From assembly GCA_021204885.1 (NCBI GenBank), contig JAJPYP010000018.1, positions 1 through 6,607 on the forward strand: a stretch of 6,607 nt of DNA. The letters are read 5' to 3'. The DNA is from Prevotellaceae bacterium (GTDB lineage: Bacteria; Bacteroidota; Bacteroidia; Bacteroidales; Bacteroidaceae). The notes under the pieces were generated by a model. It ran no database searches and had not been told where the DNA came from. It was given only the letters and a program-made list of their open reading frames with translations. Positions 6,315 through 6,607 of the stretch are shown here, in pieces (the first letter of the stretch is position 1; each line of letters begins with the position of its first letter). A program made the translations under genes and the position numbers.

Positions 6315-6492
6315 GTCGCAAGTGTGCTTGGTGGGTGTCTTTGTGCCACATTTACGCGCGAAGATAGTCGGGCTCGTTCCTCGCGCACCTTCTATATCTT
6401 AAAAATAGACCAGTAGTTTTTCACCGATTCCGTGCTTGTACAAGTAATTGGGTTTGTAGACAACGGAATGCGCACAGGGGGGAGATGACATG
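6315..6492. other. Intergenic stretch without a recognised gene
   Basis: This stretch holds no supported coding frame. A 6-bp dyad, GCGCGA (6356-6361) with TCGCGC (6381-6386), has a 19-nt loop and could mark the end of the preceding gene, but it is weak. TGTCTTTG at 6336-6343 is one base off a -7 box and has no partner -33 element. A nested dyad at 6427-6469 is listed separately. Confidence 0.5.
6427..6469. repeat. Nested dyad: ATTCCGT/ACGGAAT enclosing two smaller palindromes
   Basis: ATTCCGT (6427-6433) and ACGGAAT (6463-6469) are exact 7-bp inverted arms. Between them lie the perfect 10-bp palindrome CTTGTACAAG (6435-6444) and TTGT-AG-ACAA (6454-6463), both built on TTGT/ACAA half-sites. 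The block is 48 bp before the last ORF. It could be an operator or a structured leader; which one cannot be told. Confidence 0.35.
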
Positions 6493-6504
6493 TAACCTAT
6501 TTAA
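6493..6504 (+). promoter_or_regulatory. Leader motif TAACCTATTTAA, 12 nt before the last ORF
   Basis: This is an exact copy of the 12-mer found before pyrI, again ending 12 nt before an ATG (6517). Apart from the motif and general A/T-richness the two leaders are unrelated, so the match is not due to gene duplication. Its presence supports the reality of the downstream ORF. Confidence 0.45.
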
Positions 6505-6516
6505 TTTTTAAAAGCG

Positions 6517-6607
6517 ATGAAAAAGAACAAAGGAAATAAAAAGGCAGCATGGAAGGCCATGAATGCAGATGCGCGTGCACGAAAAAAGCCCGTGCTTTAT
6601 GAAACCC
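6517..6607 (+). CDS. Start of a lysine-rich ORF, cut off by the window edge
   Basis: Thirty codons are visible and open to the edge, starting MKKNKGNKKAAWKAMNADAR and continuing ARKKPVLYET. The segment is strongly basic (nine Lys and two Arg in 30 residues), with no hydrophobic core, so it is not a signal peptide. A nucleic-acid-associated or small basic protein is possible, but the family is unknown. The stretch is clearly more A-rich than the other genes. Support for translation comes from the upstream leader motif at 6493-6504 and the A-rich sequence just before the ATG. Confidence 0.5.
   Translation, partial: MKKNKGNKKAAWKAMNADARARKKPVLYET

Noticed and set aside
6336..6343. TGTCTTTG as a promoter -7 box for the last ORF
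   Set aside because: It lacks the conserved A at position 2, has no -33 box at 19-21 bp, and is about 170 nt from the ORF.

Overview
The window looks like chromosomal housekeeping DNA from a member of the Bacteroidota, most likely the order Bacteroidales. The signs are: -7 boxes of the form TAnnTTTG instead of -10 TATAAT boxes; almost no Shine-Dalgarno sequences; an outer-membrane beta-barrel protein of the PorT/OMP_b-brl type; and PyrI, GlyA and Fhs proteins that read like Bacteroides-type versions. Codon third positions are G/C-rich, so this is probably one of the higher-GC members of the order. No species is claimed. I see no phage, transposon, CRISPR array or tRNA/rRNA gene.

Positions 1-2210 (+): the 3' end of pyrB (aspartate carbamoyltransferase catalytic chain), then pyrI (regulatory chain), a flavin reductase/flavoredoxin-family gene, and a gene for a small exported outer-membrane beta-barrel protein. 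Gaps are 39, 43 and 17 bp, with no promoter or convincing terminator between genes, so they are probably co-transcribed. pyrB and pyrI together make the allosteric ATCase of pyrimidine synthesis.

Positions 2211-3609 (+): a Bacteroides-type promoter, a short leader with a possible 9-codon upstream ORF, and glyA (serine hydroxymethyltransferase). Positions 3774-5444 (-): fhs (formate-tetrahydrofolate ligase), with its own promoter, convergent to glyA. Both enzymes feed one-carbon units into the tetrahydrofolate pool. The 164 bp between their stop codons hold a compact series of G/C-rich hairpins, probably transcript ends and perhaps a dispersed repeat.

Positions 5445-6607: a divergent intergenic region with promoters on both strands, a gene for an unrecognised exported protein of about 192 residues, a 202 bp gap containing an unexplained nested dyad, and the start of a lysine-rich ORF that runs off the window.

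The most interesting signal is a leader motif, TAACC-(C or TA)-TTTAA, ending exactly 12 nt before the ATG of three unrelated genes (pyrI, the flavin reductase and the last ORF). It looks like a non-Shine-Dalgarno translation-initiation element. No novel multi-gene system is evident.
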